Notes under the pieces: model-generated | What the model was told of the DNA's origin: nothing | Seen by the model: the letters and a program-made list of their open reading frames with translations, nothing else | The model's database searches: none | Position numbers and translations under genes: made by a program | Assembly (NCBI RefSeq): GCF_026212465.1 | Contig: NC_080047.1 | Location: forward strand, 38,684,019 to 38,748,018 | Reading direction: 5' to 3' | Source: Amaranthus tricolor | Lineage: Eukaryota > Streptophyta > Magnoliopsida > Caryophyllales > Amaranthaceae | Length of the DNA stretch: 64,000 nucleotides | Part shown: positions 1-12,514 of the stretch, piece by piece | Numbering within the stretch: position 1 is the first letter of the stretch | Layout of the letters: each line of letters begins with the position of its first letter

Positions 1-1
1 A

Positions 2-250
2 AAAGCGGTTACTCGAGACAACAATGGAAAGGTTATCTTCACCGGCATAAGGAGGTACACTACAAATTGGGGAGTGGAGAATCCTGAGCTAGATACTGAT
101 TGTTATGGTATAGAGTTGGCTAAACGTTTTGGAGTTTATAAGGTGCATCTAGAGAAAGATTCATTGATGGTTATGACCGTCATGGAAAAGCGTGAGAAAG
201 GGATAGCTCCTATACATGCTATATATGACTATAATTGGGATTTGGGTTGA
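2..250 (+). pseudogene. C-terminal RNase H-like (RVT_3) tail of a LINE-type retrotransposon, partial
   Basis: An open frame runs in from the left edge and ends at TGA 248-250, giving about 82 residues. The segment TRDNNGKVIFTGIRRY followed by NWGVE, LAKRFGVYKVHLEKDSLMV and a short tail has the layout of the plant LINE RNase H-like domain: a 'RD..G.V' strand, an acidic helix, then a 'GL..V.VE.D' strand. This domain normally sits at the C-terminus of plant non-LTR polyproteins and also occurs as a free host domain. The 5' part is outside the window, so the LINE assignment rests on the domain alone. No lesion is seen in the visible part. Confidence 0.6.
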
Positions 251-532
251 TGTTTTAATGATTTACCTATAGTTTTGTTCGGAGAAGGTAGAATATCGTG
301 GCCCACATGATTGCTTGATGGGATACATATTATGAATGGCATGCCTTGAGTGCACTAATGAAGTCTATGCATTCATGGGTGCATAGAGATGGAATCTCAT
401 AAATGGATTAATTTGTGTGTTAATTGGTGAATTAAGATTGTAACTTAATGTGGGTGATTGATGATGATGTTTAAGTGTGGAGTTATTGACTATTGATGAA
501 GGCACTTAAACATTGGTATTAAGGAGTATGAT

Positions 533-1180
533 GAATGTGCTTTAATAGGTGTTTTTGAAGTCCAAGAGCTTGGTCCTACAGTAGATGCTCGAACAAGGCA
601 AAATCAAGCTTACCATTGCCTTGAATGAGCACACAAAACAGAAGCTAGGACTGCAGCATGCTCAAACGAGCGTATCACAAGCTCGAACGAGCAGGTTGAT
701 GTTCAGAGAAAAGAAGGTGCTGCTGTGAAGCTGCTCGAACGAGCATCCATATGGCTTGAACGAGCAGCAGTCCCTGAGGTGCCTAGGATGCTTTTTCGAC
801 TGTTCATAGTTCTTCAGGAGCTGTTATATTTCATTAATTCTCAGTATTTATGTGTACACATTCATTATGTAATCTAGCTCTATAAATAGTGAGCTCATTA
901 GCAAACTAATATACATCAAACACGTAACCCCTAAGCCAAATACATAGCCTTTTGTTTATCTCTTACTCAATTGTAATACTTCATTTGTAAGAGTGTTTTA
1001 CTTTGTAATTTTTATTTTGTAATTTTTATTTTCTTTCAAACGTTTGTTAATTCATTGAAATCGTTATCGTTCATCAAAGTACTTCGAAACATATCGATCT
1101 TTGCTATCATTTCAATACGGATTTCGCCAATAAAAAATTTGTATAGACTCTTTTCCTCCTAGCCTTCGGGCCTTGGTGAA
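533..1180 (+). mobile_element. LTR-like stretch with clustered GCTCGAACGAGC palindromes and a TATA box
   Basis: Non-coding DNA laid out like a retrotransposon LTR. Several near-identical 12-mers of the type GCTCGAACGAGC (660-671, 681-692, 733-744, 754-765, with weaker copies near 583 and 618) precede a TATAAATA box at 881-888, followed by AT-rich leader-like sequence. I could not find TG/CA ends with a target duplication, so the limits are approximate and the LTR call is inference. Confidence 0.35.
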
Positions 1181-2706
1181 GAATGATTTGATATAATTGC
1201 TATAGCCTACAAGTTATACTAAAAAAATATTCAATTTTTTGTAATTACTATGATCGTTCCGAGAATTTTTTTTTTATATTTAAAATTTAACAGTATTTTG
1301 TTTTGGTACAATGACCCAAAAGATTTCAAGATAGGGGGCAAGGGAGCCCCTCTGGGTCTCGATGAAGGTCTATCATTGTGTATAAAACATGTTTTTTTAA
1401 AATATCTATTTTTAAATTATAAATTTTGTGTGATAAATTTGAAATAATTTGATTATGAAATATGTTTTAGTAACGTTATATTTATAAATAATTATTTGTT
1501 AATTTATTATATTTACGTTATGAATAATATGATATGGTAAATTCTATAATTGTTTCCCAACATCTTAAAAATTTATATTGATTAATTAAACTAGGACCTT
1601 CATTAACTACACGAGTATGTTACTTGTATCATAATAATTTAAATATATATTTGAGAAAAATTAATGGTCAATATTAAAATCTTTGACTTTAAGTATTTAT
1701 GAATTTAAATGGAAAAAAATTTGATAGCATTCACAAGAAATCAAATAATTTTCCTAAAGTACTTAAAAGAGTTTGAATAAATTTCCTTAGACAAAATTTA
1801 CAATCAAACTTTAGCATTTTTTACCATAAGATATACCTAAATATATTTATAATACAAATAACATTAATTAGATCCCTTAAGAATAAATATTATTTTTAAT
1901 AGAATTGTTTGCATATTATAGCATTAAAGTATAGGTTTTTTGCGAATTACAATCATCAAAGTACCAATATTTAGTGTTTAGGCCAAATATTGAGTCTGAA
2001 TTTCTGTCACCAAAGTATTAATGTCTACATTCACCAATTTAGTTTGGAATTTTAGGTTTAGTGGTTAGAATTTTATAATTTGGTATGAATGTTGTAGACA
2101 TTAATAATTTGGTGGGTTTATTTCAAAGAAAATTATTAAGGTTGTATTTTGTAAAAAGCCAAACTGTAATTCGCAATTTATTCTTTTTAATATTGTAAAA
2201 TATTTTACCTTATTGTGGTACTTATTTTTATTATAAACATGATATTTTTAATTAACTAAAAACAAAATATTAATAATGTTATCTTATAAATATTAACTAT
2301 GATATAATGTTTTCTTATGTACAGTAAAAAGTTAAAGATCCTAAATGCATTTGAAAAATAAATAAACATTGAAATCATAAAATATATTAATAGTGAAGGC
2401 ATAATGTCAAATGACATTATAGGAATAAAATATCCTACATGCAATCTTAAAGGCGTCTTCTTATTAAATTTGTTTTGAATTTACTAAGGTCTGATCTGAT
2501 CTGATTTGATCTGATTTGACTCAACCTAATCTGATTTGATCGAAATCTTTTTAATCTGATTTGATTTGGTCTGATTAGTTCTGATATGGTCTGGTTTGAT
2601 TTTGTCTAATCTAATATAGTATGATTTTATTTGATTTCATATAGTTGATGTTATTGTAATATATTTTTTAATGATATTTGTTAATGATTAGTATTAACAA
2701 TTAAGA

Positions 2707-2708
2707 TG

Positions 2709-2795
<87 letters not shown>
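2707..2795. repeat. (AAT)n microsatellite, about 29 units
   Basis: Uninterrupted AAT/ATA triplets. It will be length-polymorphic and is not coding. Confidence 0.95.
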
Positions 2796-2796
<1 letters not shown>

Positions 2797-2855
2797 GTGC
2801 TTCGTAAGTCAATGAAAATAAATAACCAATTGAAATATTCAATATTTAAAGGAGA

Positions 2856-3020
2856 AAATCCTTCATGATAAATTACTTTTGCTTCAAATTTTTTTAAATG
2901 TTAAAAAAAAACATACTACTAGTTTAACCATCTTAATAATAATAAATCCTTCATGATAAATTACTTTTGCTTCAAATTTTTTTAAATGTTAAAAAAAAAC
3001 ATACTACTAGTTTAACCATC

Positions 3021-3031
<11 letters not shown>
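2856..3031. repeat. 88-bp perfect tandem duplication ending in an AAT tract
   Basis: The segment beginning AAATCCTTCATGATAAATTA at 2856 is repeated exactly from 2944. The second copy runs into an (AAT)n tract up to about 3062. Complete identity implies a recent duplication, probably by slippage or unequal exchange between the AAT tracts. Confidence 0.9.
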
Positions 3032-3063
<32 letters not shown>

Positions 3064-3537
3064 GTTTCACTGCATCCAGTTCAGTCTTGCGTTTGGTATT
3101 GAACATGTTGATATCACATCTCGGTTCATTATTGGTAAGAAATTGTAACTAATAACATCAATAACAACAACAATAATAATGAAATGGTCTTATCTGATTA
3201 GTTTGGTATACTTTAGTTTGGTCTGATCTGATTTCGTTTGGCCCTGGTTCATTTGAACCTTTATAATTTGATCTGAAACTTAATGATCAAATCTGAAAAA
3301 TTCTGATCTGAAATGGTCTAATATGGTCTGATTCTAATTAAAATAAGTAATAAGTCTAAATAATAAACTGAAGAGAACATGCTCTCAGTCATTGCAAGAT
3401 ATTCATTATGTAGAAAAATATTCTATTTTATAAAATATTTACTTTCAATTATATTTCTGTTTATGTAGATTAGTTTAAAATATACATTTGTATAAATTAT
3501 TGATTTACAAAATATGCTCTAAAAATAGTATGTTCAT

Positions 3538-3601
<64 letters not shown>
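3538..3601. repeat. (AAT)n/(ATT)n hairpin microsatellite
   Basis: About 23 bp of AAT repeats are followed directly by about 40 bp of ATT repeats. The two halves are complementary and can fold into a hairpin. Confidence 0.9.
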
Positions 3602-3602
<1 letters not shown>

Positions 3603-4307
3603 AAAAGACACGAAGTAACTAATTGGATATTTCGATTGCCATGTAATGTATTATTTTTTATATTATATACTAAATCATATCATTGTATTTATATATACAA
3701 AATCTTTAAAATTATTTAATTAGTAAAAATAAGTAACTATGAAGATATGCTATAGTTAATTACTGCAATTCATATTATCATACAATTTAATAAAAATATT
3801 AGAAAATTTCTCGTATCATCATCATGAACGCCTCCTAAATAGAAGGATTTTATTGGTTGATGTTGGTTATTTGACATATAAAATTAAGCAATTTTGTCAT
3901 TTTTAGCACTCTAAAAAATTAATTGAATTGAGTAATTTATCATCATACAAACAAATTTTTTTATAAAATGATGGAGTATAATTAAATCAAATATATTTTC
4001 AAGTATATTTTCAATCTATGTGTCACGAGTATCTTTCTAGTATCAATTCACAAATTTTCATATATTTTCAAATTGTTGTCACTTTTGTTAATTCTCATTC
4101 ACACAAATTTTTTGTGTCAGTAACATCCACACAATCATATATTTTTTTATTTTATCATCGCACAATTACTTCCTTAATTTAACAGCTATTATAAATGTAG
4201 CAATTTCAATACAATTGGGTAATTTTCCCATTAATCAAATTATTCTTAAACTTTAAAATATTTTATTTTTTAAATTATCAAATAGATCTATAAAATATAA
4301 CTCGAAG

Positions 4308-4315
4308 TATAAATA
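4308..4315 (+). promoter_or_regulatory. Candidate TATA box of the SUVH gene
   Basis: TATAAATA followed by GAG, about 520 bp upstream of the SUVH start codon. It implies a leader of roughly 490 bp, long but possible. Inference from position only. Confidence 0.3.
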
Positions 4316-4571
4316 GAGTGGTAAGGTAAAATAAAAATATAGTACCTTGATGCAATACCTTTTTGATACATCATTATTGACATTGTTGCATCACCTTACC
4401 TCCCCTAAATTTTCATTACTCAATTTCCCCAATTCAATTTCAATTTGATTTTCACTTCTATTTTCATTCCCTCCCTTTGCCATTAGTTTACCCCTCTTTT
4501 TTTCATTACATGGCCTAGAAAGTAACATTTCTCCCTCCTTTGGTTCCTCTTTTGGGTTTTCATTTCTACTC

Positions 4572-4624
4572 CAAAATCAAAAATCAAAAATCAAAAATCA
4601 AAAATCAAAAATCAAAATCAAAAT
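4572..4624 (+). repeat. (CAAAAAT)n tandem repeat in the SUVH leader
   Basis: Seven-base units AAAATCA repeated about six times, then shortened units. It lies about 215-265 bp before the start codon, so it is probably transcribed in the 5' untranslated region. Confidence 0.75.
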
Positions 4625-4837
4625 CAAATCAAAATATCCCTCTTTCACTTTGCTACCTAAACCTAAACCCTAACCACCATAACCACCTGCTTGTTCTCTA
4701 TTCAGACACACTCATCAGTCATCACCTCCAAACATGGTCTGACTTTCTTCAATCTCCATTATCACCACCATTTTTACCCAATAATTTGAAAGCCCACTTT
4801 CCATTTTGGTTTTGCTTCGAAACCCACTTTCCAGAAA

Positions 4838-6823
4838 ATGGGTTCACTTGTTCCATTTCAAGATCTCAATCTTCTGCCTGAACCTCGACCTACATCTTCT
4901 TCTCTTCCTTCCACCAATTTTCGTCGCCCTAAGCTCGAAATTCGGGTCAAATCTGAACCAATTGACGAACCCATTTCAGAAGTTCAAACCCCCGGTTTAA
5001 TTCCGAGCTCCCCACCTCCTAATGACCCGAATCTACTTGCTCTCGAACCTTCTTCTACTTCCAATGATGAGTCCAATGTTTTGTCTGAATTTTACCGTCT
5101 TTCGGAAATGTTTCGTTCCGCATTTGGCCAGCAAATGCAGGAGCAGCAAGCGCAGCAGCAGCAAACTTTGGACTCGAATTCGGGGGCAATTGTTCCTGTC
5201 CCAGATGGGGAAACCCAGGTTTCTGCATTAGCTGTTGCTTCTCCTACGATTCGTCGTCAAAAGCGGTCGAACGAGCTTGTTCGTGTTACTAATCTCAGTG
5301 GGGAAGATCAGAATTACTTTAGAGATATAGTGAGGCGAACCCGGATGCTGTATGATGCGTTGAGGATCTTTGCGGTTGCTGAAGAGGAGAAGAGGAACGG
5401 TCCTGGTGGTGGAAGACGAGCTCGAGGTGATTTACGAGCTTCTACATTAATGAGGGACCGTGGGCTGTGGCTTAATATGGATAAACGGGTTGTTGGGTCA
5501 ATTCCTGGAGTGTATGTTGGTGATTTGTTCTATTTTAGAATGGAGCTTTGTGTACTTGGAATACATGGGCAAGTTCAAGCTGGAATTGATTACTTACCTT
5601 CAAGCATGAGTTCGAATGGCGAACCAATTGCGACGAGTATTATTGTTTCAGGTGGTTATGAAGATGATGAAGATGCTGGAGATGTGTTAATTTATACAGG
5701 GCATGGTGGGCTTGATAAGCTTCACAGGATGTGCAATCACCAAAGACTTGAAGGAGGTAATTTAGCTTTGGAAAGAAGTATGCATTATGGTATTGAAATT
5801 AGAGTGATTAGAGGTATTAAATATGAAGGTAGCCTAACTACTAAGATATATGTTTATGATGGTTTATATAAAATTGTGCAATGTTGGTTTGATGTGGGAA
5901 GATCTGGTTTTGGTGTTTATAAGTTTAAACTAGTTAGAACTGAGGGTCAACCTGAAATGGGTAGTGCCCTTTTGAGATTTGCTCATAGTTTAAGGACTAA
6001 TCCGATGCAGGTTAGACCAGCAGGTAATCTTACTTTCGACCTTTCTTTAAGAAAGGAGAATGTGCCCATTTATGTTTTCAATGACATTGACTCTGATCAG
6101 GAACCATTGTACTTTGATTATCTTCCAAAGACGATATTCCCTCCCTTCGTATACGCAGGGGGAAACATGGGGTGTAATTGTGTCACTAGTTGTCGCGATG
6201 GGTGTTTGTGCTGGATGAAGAATGGAGGAGAGATTGCTTATGATTATAATGGGCTTTTGTTGAGAGGGAAACCTTTAATATTTGAATGTGGCAGCCATTG
6301 CAGTTGCCCTCCTAATTGTCGGAATCGTGTGAGTCAGTTGGGGATGAAAAGTAAGTTGGAAGTATTTAGGTCCAGGGATACGGGTTGGGCAGTTCGTACA
6401 TTAGAATTGATACACTCTGGTGCTTTTATTTGTGAATATGCTGGAGTTGTTCTTACAAGGGAGCAGGCTCAAGTTTTTACCATGAATGGAGACAGCCTTA
6501 TATATCCTGGCCGGTTCACAGATAGATGGGCTGAATGGGGAGATTTATCCCAGATATATCCCGAGTATGTGAGGCCGACTTACCCCTCCATTCCGCCATT
6601 GGATTATGCCATGGATGTTTCCAGGATGAGAAATGTTGCTTGTTATATAAGTCATAGCTTGAGTCCCAATGTTATGGTGCAATTCGTCCTCTATGATCAT
6701 AACAATATTTTGTTTCCTCATCTTATGTTATTCGCGATGGAGAATATCCCACCGATGCGAGAACTTAGCCTTGATTATGGGGTTGCTGATGAAGTCACTG
6801 GAAAGCTCTCTATCTGCAACTAG
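4838..6823 (+). CDS. SUVH1-like: SUVH1/SUVH3-type histone H3K9 methyltransferase-like protein (SRA-SET), intronless
   Basis: A single exon encodes 661 residues, the usual length for this plant family. The N-terminus has the family opening (MGSLVPFQDLNLLPEP) and a proline- and glutamine-rich linker (residues 45-110). The SRA/YDG methyl-cytosine-binding domain spans about 200-370, with PGVYVGDLFYFRMEL and the acidic loop GGYEDDEDAGDVLIYTG. The cysteine-rich pre-SET domain is at about 445-495 (GCNC, then HCSCPPNCRNRV), and SET at 505-655. The SET active-site region reads NVACYISHSLSPNVMVQ, where canonical enzymes have NHSC, and there is no post-SET cysteine cluster; the protein ends GKLSICN. Both traits are normal in the SUVH1/3 branch. 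In Arabidopsis SUVH1 and SUVH3 bind methylated DNA and support transcription of nearby genes rather than silencing. The ATG at 4838 fits the family N-terminus. Lack of introns is also typical. Assignment to SUVH1 rather than SUVH3 or a sister is uncertain. Confidence 0.93.
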   Translation: MGSLVPFQDLNLLPEPRPTSSSLPSTNFRRPKLEIRVKSEPIDEPISEVQTPGLIPSSPPPNDPNLLALEPSSTSNDESNVLSEFYRLSEMFRSAFGQQMQEQQAQQQQTLDSNSGAIVPVPDGETQVSALAVASPTIRRQKRSNELVRVTNLSGEDQNYFRDIVRRTRMLYDALRIFAVAEEEKRNGPGGGRRARGDLRASTLMRDRGLWLNMDKRVVGSIPGVYVGDLFYFRMELCVLGIHGQVQAGIDYLPSSMSSNGEPIATSIIVSGGYEDDEDAGDVLIYTGHGGLDKLHRMCNHQRLEGGNLALERSMHYGIEIRVIRGIKYEGSLTTKIYVYDGLYKIVQCWFDVGRSGFGVYKFKLVRTEGQPEMGSALLRFAHSLRTNPMQVRPAGNLTFDLSLRKENVPIYVFNDIDSDQEPLYFDYLPKTIFPPFVYAGGNMGCNCVTSCRDGCLCWMKNGGEIAYDYNGLLLRGKPLIFECGSHCSCPPNCRNRVSQLGMKSKLEVFRSRDTGWAVRTLELIHSGAFICEYAGVVLTREQAQVFTMNGDSLIYPGRFTDRWAEWGDLSQIYPEYVRPTYPSIPPLDYAMDVSRMRNVACYISHSLSPNVMVQFVLYDHNNILFPHLMLFAMENIPPMRELSLDYGVADEVTGKLSICN

Positions 6824-6826
6824 ATA

Positions 6827-9800
6827 ATTTTCTGCCAACTGCCATATCTTTGGATGTGGTGAAGTGAATTGCGTCATCTGATGCATTAAGGTACTTTTTT
6901 GTTCTGGTTTTGTTATTTGATTTCCGTTGGAGATTATTACAGTTTTAAGTTGCTTTCATGCACCGTTTGTTGCATTGGAGGTGTTTCTGTTTACCACAGC
7001 TTAAATCCTGTACTTTAGGCGATGTGTGTTTTATTGAGGCGTAGCTTGATCATCTTATTTAGTTAATTTGATATACCAGAATTTCCCTTTGTTTACTTGT
7101 GGGGATAAGTAATCTTTTGAGGTGTAGTTTTCTCATACCTGATGGAATATGTGCAAAATTTAGAACTTAATATTAAGTGTAATGGATTTTGATTTCATGG
7201 AACTCGAGGAATCCTGTGTATCTTCCTAGTACTCCTGATTTATTTGAACATTCATTAAATTGATTTAATTTATGAATTGTTTTTTTTTTACTTGCTGCTG
7301 TCTAATCTTATGGTTTGTCTGATTTCGTTCCGCTCCCAACCACTATATAAATTGTTTGGATTATGAATTTCTGATAGTTCAATATTAATGTTTCAAGAAG
7401 TCATTTGCTCTTTTTCAGTACTATGCTACCTCCCTTCCGAAGATATGTTCCATCTTTTTATTTATTTAAGTCTTATTTTTATCAAACACGAACATATTTT
7501 TGGGATAAAGGGAGTATTTGCGTTTTATACATTTCTTGCTTAGTGATCTCATTTTGAAATAATCAATGCTTTAGATTGCACAATTTTAGTGGTTTTGGAA
7601 GCCTACTACTGCTCGTCAATTCATGCTTGATCTTTATTTGTTAATTTTTGTTTTTTCACTCCATCTTTCCCCTCTTGTTGTTACATTTAAGAAAGCTACT
7701 TTGTTGGGATTGAGAATCTTTCGATGTACTTCACTTCTGAGTTTATGATCAATGGTTATTAACTTGCATAATTCCATCCATGTGCGGCCCACGATCAAGT
7801 TTCTTGTCTCATTGGACAATCCTTTTTAGGTCTATTATATCTCCTTTTAGCATCGTTTGCCACAATGTTGGGCCTTGAATCATTGAATGGGCTTTTTTAT
7901 TTATTCGTTGCACTCATGTCTTGCCTTAAATAACTTCCCGATGAGATGCAAACATCATTGTCTGGGTCATGTGTTTAATTCTCCAAGTAATCAAAACTTT
8001 TAATGGTTGATGCAATAGTTTTAAATTGTCAACTAGACATATGCTCTGCAGGATAATTAGAGACTAACCTCTAATATTTTCTAACATTTATTACTCCTTA
8101 TCCATCTTTGCCACTAAATTGGTGTTCAGAATGATTTTAATAAAGCATACACTCAATGCAGATGATGGGGTTGAGCACAATAAGATGAATAGTTTGGATA
8201 CTTGGATTTGCATCATCTTCTTTTTCGTTTGACATCTGAATAGTTTCGTTTTCCATAGTTAAGCTAGAAGCTTATGATGGTCATTCAACAGCTATGCTAC
8301 AAGTAGTACGTTGTGTTGTTATACTTCCTATGTAGACCTTTGCATCTTTTGACTTAAAGATACACTTTATTACAATTGAAGCTGATCCACGTTTAATTAG
8401 CATGTTATAACTTATAAGATTCCTAGATCTTTACTAAAGCACAAATTTTGAAAGTTTTATATGGTTGGACGGCCCTAGGATTTAAGCATATTCTGGATAA
8501 GTTGATAACACAATTGTATATGCTTCTCTTTACTGAATATTTGGATGCGTTTTTTAAATCATGTAATGAAGAATGTATTTGTATTTTTTGACATTATTGG
8601 CTATTGCTTTTTATCATAGTTGCTAATATATACTCACAAATGAATTCTTATACAATAGTAATTCATAGAATTGCTATCTTCATTTTGATTGTATGATCCA
8701 ATAACTTGTCATTGACATCAACTATTAGAACAACATAATTTTTATGCTACTACCTTTACAATCATAAACTAATGTTGAGTGAGCATTTTGTATAGTATCA
8801 AGTATGATAAATTTTGGAAGTTTCACACTGAAGGATTTGTTCAATCAAAATTTGTGACTCTTGTCTCTTCAAACACAAAATTTTCAATGGAATCAGAGTA
8901 ACTTCTAATGATCGAAATAAAGTTATTGCATATAACGAAGTAATAATAAATTATAATAAATACAGACCTGTCCTAGTTAGTCAAACCTTTTTAATCGGAA
9001 TTGGTTCAAATCAGTATGATTGGTTCATCCAGGAAAATCGATTGAAGACATAATGGTCATTATCCTCTTTGAAAATAGCATCTTTGAACTAAACAAATTG
9101 CTGTATAAAGTCAATTGTGGCACGGATTTGATCATATCTCTTAATAGCTGACCTTCTAAGAAAAAATTATTATGTAAATTAATGAGTGCCGTATGTCAAA
9201 TGTAGCCTCTATTGTTCAAATTCGGATCAACATCTCTTGGGTTTTATTAATCTCTGATCATAAATCTGAGATACTTGCCTAAGTCATGAGTTTAAGTGAT
9301 TATCTTTTTGTGTAGAATTTGTTTCTGGAGCGTAGAGGGTGTTTTTATTTTGTCAAGGATTGCTTGGGGAAACTTGTCTATCTAGATCATCAGCTATTTG
9401 AAAATACAGAAAGCATGTGGAAAGAGAGTTTGAGATTAAAAAAAAGGAAGCAAGGGCAATGATAATATGAGATTGAAGTAATAGAAGCAAGAGGAATAAG
9501 ATAATGAGGTTAACTTAGAGGAGTGACGAGCTGGAGTGATGATGGTGCAAATGAAACGCGGGAAAGGTTGATGGAGTTAATGATGGAACTTGCTTGACAG
9601 GTTGTGGGAGTTATGAGAGTGATTAAAATGGGTTTACGGAGGGAAGGGAGACAAAAAATGTAGTGAGACCAGGCAACATTGTAGTGGAAAGCTGGAAATT
9701 TAGTTTTAAATAACTGATATGGATGTTACATATTAATTTATTACAAATATCTTGTCAAAGCTTTGTCAAAGAAATGTGGATTTAGATTGAGTAAATCTTA

Positions 9801-12514
9801 CTTTGACCATATAGTAAGCGGAAGTGATTGCTTCGCATTGCTATCTAGCAAAGGACCCTCATTATTTCCCATTCATATCCAAATGTAAGTCTGACGTGAT
9901 ACTCTTATCTAGACCAAATAAGATGCACCACTAATTATATGAGATATTAGTATATTATAATGGGAAAGCACCAATTCTATAGCTGCTTCGCAATATAGAG
10001 GAAGGAGAGGACACTTAACTAAGCTGTTTTTGTTCCCATTGAAACTATGGATTATGCGGAAAACCTTTAATGCCAATTCACATGGTAGAAACTATGACTC
10101 AAATCTCACGTATTTCTTGGCCGAAGAGTTTCTTTCCTTAATTTTCCCTGTCGATCATCCAAAATTTTCAAATTTTAAGGTCACATGTGCATAGAAGTGT
10201 TTATGCGGGTGATGGGTCGGGTGTTGGTTATAATGTTTTACGTCGGGTAGTTTTTTAGTTTTGTGTGCGGTTAATCAACACGTTAAATTGGTTTGAATTG
10301 ATGTAAATGTCATTTTGGAGTTGAGTCCGGTCATGTTGGAATATGTAACGGGACAGAGCTGCTGGTTGGCTGTTTATGGCAAGTGCTCTTCCTAAACCCT
10401 TCTGATCTATAGCTTCAATAGTTAACATATTAAGAGGCTAGTAGCTTTACAACTTTTGCCTGTCATTGGAATTGTTTTATTGTGGTTTCTTTATATGCTT
10501 AATGATTCATATTTGAAATTTGTACATTATGTGCAATCTCACAAAAATTTCATCGAACATTAATTCCCTGAGGCATAATTTATTTGTATCAAATGCTTAC
10601 TATAAATTCTTTCGTTTTTGAGAAATTACTTTACCAAATGTGCATTTGAGGGTTTTAGTGCTCCAATTAAAGTTTTCTTTCTATTTTTTGTTCAAGATGC
10701 ACGGTTATATCGTTTCTTTTCAGTTTTAGCATTTGTTGTGCTTTATGATTATCGCTTGGAAATTTCTGTAGATTTTATGCCTATTCTGGATGCATGATCT
10801 CAAATCTCAATCGTCTTTTATGTGTGTATATATTTAGTCTTCATAATGGAACTTACACGATAGTCAGTGATCAAATTTGTAATACTATGCCTTATCTTGT
10901 TCTCACTTGTTCATTACTCAGCTTTATGTTTGAAGTTTCGGAAAACCGGTTAGCATTATTTATACTGCCAGGAATTTATTGGCAATGACAACTCAAGCCT
11001 TTTGTTTCTTTGAGTCACTTTTTCTTTAATAGAGATGTTGTTCTAGTCTTGTCCTAAATATGGAGTTTAAGCTTGTTGTTTACTTTGGTTTCTTGGAATC
11101 CTTTCTTGGTGAACAAGCTTTGTCTAGACGGGATTTATTTCTACGTGGACAACCATTGAAACTGATATATTGGTTTATATAGCCAATCCCAATCTTTTGG
11201 AATTAAAGCTCCAGCAATGTTGTTGTTGAGTCATGCTCAAGGTGCATGTTTGCTGTGATGCATGTCTATCATATTGCTCAAAATTTCTATGTATCCTTGT
11301 CATTAATTTATTGTTTAGCAACAAATGAAAGGCTAATATTTCGATCCTTGAAATGCAGATCTACTTGGGTAATTTGGGCATTCCTATTGTGCGATTTTGT
11401 TAAAACTTTTTTGGCAATCACCTTCCGCGGTAGATGGAAGATTTCGACCTGCCATGGGCTCATCTTGATGGTCAAGGTTCTGTAGACAATTGATTCATCA
11501 ACGAATTTCAGTGTCTTGGTGTTACTAAGCCAAAACAAGCTCCGGAAAATTTTCAGACCCCACAAAAATGGAGCTTTAATGCTTGAGGAGCTAAAATCAT
11601 GGAGCCAAAACCGCATATATAGTTTTCGAGGTAGTCATACTTAAACCACCTTTTTAACATCTCATTCGAAGCCATGTATAAATATGTTAGGACGATATGA
11701 AGGATTCGTAGTTTCGTGTATATATGACGATGAAATGCATAACGGCATGTACAGTTTGTAATATATATTTATGCATGGAGGATTAGAGGTTGGGTGGTTA
11801 GGTGGTTGGATCATGGATGTATAATGTATTCCTCCTCATCATGAAGTAGAAGGTGCTCCATTTTGTCATCCATTAGATGTTATAATTTGTTGGTTCTTTT
11901 GCTGGAAATTTTACAGCTCCAGATTTTATGTTGTTTTTGAGATTTAGAGCATTCAAATGGTGGTTCTGAGCTGTTGTCGTATCGTATGCCTAGAAGACGA
12001 GACTATCTTGAGTTGTGTGTTGTTGTAATGCTTACATACATGAGCTTAGAAATGTAGCAAAATGAATAAGACGGATGGTGTTACTATTCTAAATGATTAG
12101 AGTTGAGTTGAGCTTGGACAAACTTGACCCGCCTTGCCTCACCTCGTTGAATTTAGATATGTATGGTGATATATGCATTTGTTTTATTGATCTTTTTGTT
12201 TCTTTGAGTTTGCACTATATAACATAAATCATTGAGTTATATGATGCAAATTCAAAGAGACAGATTAGTATTTTTAAAACGTAGTTATTTTCTAATCAAA
12301 TGAAAGAAAGAAATGAGAAATGAGAAGGGTAAGAAATATTTGGTATGTATTTCACTACGTTTACTCTCCTAAAATTTACGAAATGTTTAAAAAAATTTTA
12401 TAAATAAGAGTATAATTCATATTCAGCAAACAGTAACAAAAATAACCTTATTGTGTCTTCAATTCCGCAGTAGTCATATACTTATTAATTATAAGTATAG
12501 TGGTTAGGCTTATA
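6827..12514. other. Long SUVH-downstream stretch without a recognisable coding gene
   Basis: About 5.7 kb with no credible protein. The first few hundred bases should be 3' untranslated region. A GT at 6891 (after GCATTAAG) and an AG near 11358 (GAAATGCAG, followed by less AT-rich sequence to about 12060) could mark a long 3'-UTR intron, but this is speculative. A small Stowaway-like element lies at 7427-7516. Confidence 0.5.
7427..7516. mobile_element. Stowaway-like MITE, about 90 bp
   Basis: Begins TACCTCCCTTCCGAAG and ends GGATAAAGGGAGTA. These are degenerate versions of the CTCCCTCCGT-type inverted repeats of plant Stowaway (Tc1/mariner) elements, with TA at both ends as the expected target. 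The interior is AT-rich and non-coding. Confidence 0.6.

Larger units (their letters stand above)
2483..3330. repeat. CTGATTTGAT-type simple-sequence blocks flanking microsatellites
   Basis: Two blocks (about 2490-2640 and 3185-3330) are built of variations on TCTGATTTGA / TCTGATCTGA. They flank an AAT microsatellite, an 88-bp duplication and a second AAT tract. The mirrored arrangement suggests one decayed repeat unit or MITE, but no terminal repeats could be placed. Confidence 0.5.
1181..4300. other. AT-rich intergenic stretch without a recognisable gene
   Basis: No reading frame with protein-like content. The region holds a CTGAT-rich block, AAT/ATT microsatellites and an 88-bp duplication (listed separately); the rest looks like decayed intergenic DNA. 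Confidence 0.7.

Noticed and set aside
2967..3152. Ile-rich frame across an AAT tract
   Set aside because: Translation of a microsatellite.
6340..6823. Loss of SUVH catalytic function because NHSC is replaced by SHSL and post-SET is missing
   Set aside because: Both are normal features of the SUVH1/3 branch as far as I know, not damage specific to this gene.
9400..9720. AG-rich stretch downstream of SUVH suspected as an exon
   Set aside because: No sustained frame or domain in any reading.
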